A DNA stretch of 20,027 bases, taken from assembly GCA_964510515.1 (NCBI GenBank), contig CAZEAU010000036.1, forward strand, positions 1-20,027, written 5' to 3'. This DNA comes from SURF-21 sp964510515 (GTDB lineage Bacteria > Actinomycetota > Geothermincolia > Geothermincolales > RBG-13-55-18). Position numbers and translations under genes: made by a program. The notes beneath the pieces are model-generated. The model was not told where the DNA came from. It saw nothing but the letters and a program-made list of their open reading frames with translations, and searched no databases. Of the stretch, positions 17,348 through 20,027 are shown piece by piece. The stretch's first letter is position 1. Every line of letters starts with the position of its first letter.

Positions 17348-18991
17348 ATGCGCAAAGTGTTCACGACCGCCCTGCTGGCCCTGGCGGTCACGGCTCTTTT
17401 CCTGGCGCCGGCCCTGGCCCTGACCCAGGTGCAAACAAAACAGGCGGCGATCGAGGAGGTCTTTTCCGAGACAGCGGCGGTGCGCGGCCTCGAGGCCGAC
17501 CCGAGTATCGCCGTGAACTACCTCAACCGCGGGGAGCTGGAGGCGCGCATACTGGAGGACTTCGCCGAGGACAACCCGGAGGAGGAGCTGGCCGTCGAGC
17601 AGCGCATCATGATCATGCTCGGCTACATCCCGCCCGACCTGGACCTGGAGGATTTCTATATCGCCCTGCTCACGGAGCAGATCGCCGGCTTCTACGACCC
17701 CGAGGACAACGGCCTCTACCTCATCTCGGAATCACAGTCCATGAGCCCCACGGAACGCTTTACCCTTTCCCACGAGCTCGTGCATTACCTGCAGGACGAG
17801 AACTTCGACCTCATGCGCCCGCCCTTCCACGACCCCGACGGCGCCGAGGAGGAGACCGACGACGACGCCTCCTTCGCGGCGACCTGCCTGGTGGAGGGCG
17901 ACGCGGTGATGACCTCGGAGAGATGGCTGGCAAAATACATGGACGCCGAGGACATGGTGGACATGTACGTGGAGAGCAAGGGCTATTCCAGCAAGGTGCT
18001 GGACAGCGCGCCGGGGTATATCTACGAGAGCCTGCTCTTCCCCTATATCGAGGGCGCGGAGTTCGTGCGCCACCTGTACCGGGACGGGGGGTACGCGGCC
18101 GTGAACAGGGCCTTCAGCGAGCCTCCCTCCACCACCGAGCAGATATATCATCCCGAGAAATTCCTCGCGGGCGAGGGGGCGGTGGATGTGGCGCTGGAGG
18201 ACATGTCGGCGGGGCTCGGCGCGGGCTGGGAACTCGACTACGACAACGTGCTGGGCGAATTCGACGTCTATCAGCTCTTCGCCCCCTATTTGAGCAGCAA
18301 GGTGGACGTCGCGGCGGCGGCCGAGGGTTGGGGGGGCAACCGTTATCACCACTACAGCGGCGAGGGCGGCGATGAGTTGCTGGTGCAGGTCTATGCCTGG
18401 GACAGCGTGGAGGACGCGCAGGAGTTCGCGGCCGCCTATGCCAGGTACGTGAAGGAGCGCTTCGGGAGCGAGGCGAAGAGGGAGGAACCCGCGGGGTCCT
18501 GGATGGTGTGGTCCACGGGCGAATACCGTCTCGGCCTGAAGAGGGACGGCGCGAACACCGAGCTAGTGCAGGCCACGGCCGCCGGGCCTTTCCGGGCCGC
18601 CGTCGCAGCGCTGGGCGAGGAGGGGGACCCTATCGACGAGGCCGTGCTTGTCGAGGCCTCCAGGAAGACCGCGGAGGAGACCGACCTCAGCTGGCTGATC
18701 ATCGCCCTGGTGGTGGGCTTGCTGGCCCTGGGAGGCATCCTGGTGTTGTTGATGCTCTTTACCTACCGCCGCCCGCCCGCCCCGCCCGCCCAGCCTCCCA
18801 TGGGCGGGCTCGGCCCTCACCGCCACCTTCCCCCCGGCGGAGGGGAAGGCGCGTACGCGCCGCCGACCCAAGGAGCTCCGGGCGCCCCGCCGCCGCCTGC
18901 GCCGCCTCCGGCGGGCGCCACGCCTCCGCCTGTGCCGCCGGGCGGTCAGGACCCGCCGCCTCGGCCTCCGGCAAGGATGCCCGGAGAGTAG
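17348..18991 (+). CDS. Membrane-anchored zincin-type metalloprotease-like protein with Pro-rich tail
   Basis: 547 residues; ATG17348 follows GAAGGA at seven bases. A signal peptide (about residues 1-25, 'LLALAVTALFLAPALA') leads to an outer domain with the zinc motif H142-E143-L-V-H146 ('LSHELVHYLQDENFDL'). Downstream, E183 in 'LVEGDAVM' is placed as the third ligand of gluzincins. 'GFYDPEDNGLYLI' ahead of it belongs to the same poorly characterised bacterial putative-metallopeptidase pattern. A second transmembrane helix spans about 448-472 ('WLIIALVVGLLALGGILVLL'), followed by a tail of about 74 residues dominated by Pro and Gly, predicted cytoplasmic. Peptidase activity is inferred from the motif, and the substrate is unknown. 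Pairing with nth appears to be simple operon sharing. Confidence 0.82.
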   Translation: MRKVFTTALLALAVTALFLAPALALTQVQTKQAAIEEVFSETAAVRGLEADPSIAVNYLNRGELEARILEDFAEDNPEEELAVEQRIMIMLGYIPPDLDLEDFYIALLTEQIAGFYDPEDNGLYLISESQSMSPTERFTLSHELVHYLQDENFDLMRPPFHDPDGAEEETDDDASFAATCLVEGDAVMTSERWLAKYMDAEDMVDMYVESKGYSSKVLDSAPGYIYESLLFPYIEGAEFVRHLYRDGGYAAVNRAFSEPPSTTEQIYHPEKFLAGEGAVDVALEDMSAGLGAGWELDYDNVLGEFDVYQLFAPYLSSKVDVAAAAEGWGGNRYHHYSGEGGDELLVQVYAWDSVEDAQEFAAAYARYVKERFGSEAKREEPAGSWMVWSTGEYRLGLKRDGANTELVQATAAGPFRAAVAALGEEGDPIDEAVLVEASRKTAEETDLSWLIIALVVGLLALGGILVLLMLFTYRRPPAPPAQPPMGGLGPHRHLPPGGGEGAYAPPTQGAPGAPPPPAPPPAGATPPPVPPGGQDPPPRPPARMPGE

Positions 18992-19148
18992 GTGGCGCCC
19001 GCATCCCCATTCCCCTGGCGCAGAGCGTTGGCTATTGCCCTATGCATGCCTTGCCCGCCACGGCGCGGGAAAGCCCAGCCCCGCTTTCCGCCGGGGAAAT
19101 GGAGCCCCGCCCGAGCCCGCGCACATATTCTCCGTCCCGGGTTTGCGT

Positions 19149-19154
19149 TATAAT
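19149..19154 (+). promoter_or_regulatory. -10 box of the CAT-anticodon tRNA
   Basis: Perfect TATAAT 19 bases before the mature tRNA 5' end. The -35 region (near 19126-19131) shows no good consensus. The 180 bases between the metalloprotease stop and this box hold nothing else I can support. Confidence 0.5.
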
Positions 19155-19173
19155 AGGCACCTGAAACGTATGT

Positions 19174-19250
19174 GGGCCCATAGCTCAGTTGGTCAGAGCA
19201 GCGGACTCATAATCCGCGTGTCGCAGGTTCGAGTCCTGCTGGGCCCACCA
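19174..19250 (+). tRNA. tRNA with anticodon CAT (tRNA-Ile2 or elongator tRNA-Met)
   Basis: A complete cloverleaf of 77 bases including encoded CCA. The acceptor stem is GGGCCCA/TGGGCCC, the anticodon stem GCGGA/TCCGC holds the loop CTCATAA (anticodon CAT), and the T arm is GCAGG/CCTGC. The first acceptor pair G-C excludes an initiator type, which has an unpaired first position. The body resembles Bacillus-type tRNA-Ile2, whose C34 is modified to lysidine, more than elongator Met. Sequence inspection alone does not settle it. Confidence 0.93.
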
Positions 19251-19257
19251 GTAAAAG

Positions 19258-19297
19258 AGCAGGTCAGGTTGGAAATTCCCTGATCTGCTTTCTTTTT
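19258..19297 (+). terminator. Rho-independent terminator after the tRNA
   Basis: An eleven-base-pair stem (19258-19268 with 19279-19289, arm AGCAGGTCAGG, one G-T pair), a ten-base loop, then TTCTTTTT. It begins eight bases after the tRNA 3' end. Confidence 0.85.
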
Positions 19298-19353
19298 ACT
19301 GATGGGCGTTCCCTAAATGTTCGCTGGATTTTATTCCGCGGAGACTTGCTTGG

Positions 19354-19521
19354 TCAATTATTAATCCCACGATGGTTGAAGATATATAGTATTATGTGCG
19401 GCCATTGAAATACTCTCAGCGGGTTAGTATCTCTCAGCGAGATGAGCCCTTCTATCCTATCAACACTCTTGCCAAAACTGTTCGGTATGAGATGGCAGCA
19501 TATGTCAATGGTTACTATAAA
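19354..19521 (-). pseudogene. C-terminal relic of a tyrosine-type phage integrase
   Basis: The minus-strand frame ending with TGA at 19354 encodes 'FIVTIDICCHLIPNSFGKSV' then 'DRIEG'. This resembles the C-terminal end of tyrosine recombinases, where 'VT.D.YGHLIP....AVDRLD' is common; the catalytic Tyr corresponds to the first C of 'CCHLIP' and appears lost. Homology starts at 19521, exactly where the proposed insertion-sequence end lies, so the rest of the gene has been cut off. The relic reads toward the tRNA 3' end about 100 bases away, the usual arrangement for an integrase beside its tRNA attachment site. The call is from motif memory, not a search. Confidence 0.5.
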
Positions 19522-20027
19522 TGTTGCGGCCCCGGTTCCCTGGACATAACTTAGGGTTAAGTCTCGCCGCCGATTATAGCTCATGCAGCAATCCCCTCGT
19601 AGTAAGCCTTCCTCGCGTCTCGAGGGCTTAGGTATCCGTTCTTCTCGATGAGCCACTGGTTGTTGTAGAGATCAACGAACTCCGATACCGCCTGTCTTAC
19701 CTCCTCCAAGGTCTCGTATACCCTGCCGTAGATGACCTGCTCCTTCAAGGTGCGGAAAAACCTCTCAGCCGCCCCGCTTGTCTGAGGCTGTTCTAAGAAG
19801 GCGAAGCTGGGGGCGATCCCCCAGGCCTTGAGCTGCTTCTGAAAATGATTCGAGAGATACTGGCTGCCGTGGTCTGTGCGCAAGCTGAGCCCGCGTGCCG
19901 AGCCCGCCTCCACCGACCCGAACTCGGACATGATGCCCTGGGATGCGGGCTCCGGGGCATGTCTTTGAGTAAAAGGAGGAGCGCGGTATGCCCCAGGCGG
20001 CGCAGGTCCTCATCACCCCGTACGGCT
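19522..20027 (-). mobile_element. Truncated IS3-like insertion sequence, one end proposed at 19522
   Basis: The transposase relic ends at 19581. The non-coding tail to 19522 begins with TG and a GC-rich TGTTGCGGCCCCGG, as expected for an IS3-type terminal repeat. The flanking integrase relic stops at the same base. The other end lies beyond the window, so the matching inverted repeat and target duplication cannot be checked here. Confidence 0.5.
19581..20027 (-). pseudogene. Internally deleted IS3/integrase-core transposase
   Basis: The C-terminal half (stop 19581) is clear rve/DDE integrase core. 'LSLRTDHGSQYL' carries the second catalytic Asp and 'SGAAERFFRTLKEQ' the catalytic Glu, followed by the usual 'YNNQWLIEKNGYLSPRDARK'. 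Reading upstream in the same frame gives 'RHAPEPASQGIMSEFGSVEAG', also typical of this group. A different frame just upstream encodes 'CAAWGIPRSSFYSK', which resembles the N-terminal region of OrfB. The two pieces meet near 19965-19980, so the middle of the gene, including the first catalytic Asp, has been deleted with a frame change. It cannot encode an active transposase. Confidence 0.75.

Noticed and set aside
19405..19450. CTCTCAGCG occurring twice, reminiscent of the CTGAGA element of TPP riboswitches
   Set aside because: The other conserved TPP riboswitch parts are absent and there is no downstream thiamine gene. A chance short repeat inside the integrase relic is more likely.
19522..19656. 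N-terminal part of the minus-strand frame that ends in the integrase relic
   Set aside because: It overlaps the transposase gene and IS end in another frame. Only the portion after 19521 resembles an integrase.

Overview
The window is a high-GC bacterial chromosome segment from what looks like an anaerobe. It carries a four-subunit PorGDAB-type 2-oxoacid:ferredoxin oxidoreductase, a cluster of NADH/ferredoxin/flavin electron-transfer subunits and carAB. Frequent TTG and GTG starts with GGAGG-type ribosome sites and the strong GC bias would fit a deep-branching anaerobic actinobacterium, but that placement is inference and nothing in the window proves it.

Layout. (1) Positions 1-1356 are visibly AT-richer than the rest: a membrane-anchored TolB/WD40-like beta-propeller protein and a degraded C-terminal piece of a large serine recombinase. 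This block stops at the 3' end of a tRNA-Asn gene (minus strand). (2) 1433-2552: a gene-poor GC-rich stretch holding a promoter pointing at tRNA-Asn, then one unrecognised 149-residue protein. (3) 7118-2553, minus strand: a tight four-gene operon of NuoE-like, NuoF-like (fused to ferredoxin domains at both ends), a short NuoG-N-terminus-like iron-sulfur protein, and a stand-alone glutamate-synthase-like FMN protein. (4) 7485-12053, plus strand: carA-carB, divergent from that operon, with a structured leader and a partial tandem duplication of the carB 3' end. (5) A small membrane-anchored protein (minus strand), then the PorGDAB operon (12855-15814). (6) A TetR-family regulator (minus strand), divergent from nth (endonuclease III) and a membrane metalloprotease-like gene. 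(7) 19149-20027: a CAT-anticodon tRNA with a strong terminator, a tyrosine-integrase C-terminal relic facing it, and an internally deleted IS3-like element inserted in that relic.

How the genes may work together. PorGDAB would reduce ferredoxin while decarboxylating a 2-oxoacid such as pyruvate. The NuoE/NuoF/NuoG-like proteins resemble the HydC/HydB core plus the N-terminal part of HydA of electron-bifurcating enzymes. Here they sit with a glutamate-synthase-like flavoprotein instead of a hydrogenase catalytic domain. That four-gene set is the most interesting candidate in the window: a possible NAD(H)- and ferredoxin-linked flavin oxidoreductase of unknown substrate. The conserved core is bracketed by two tRNA genes, each with recombinase debris and AT-richer DNA on its 3' side, so both edges look like old integration sites.
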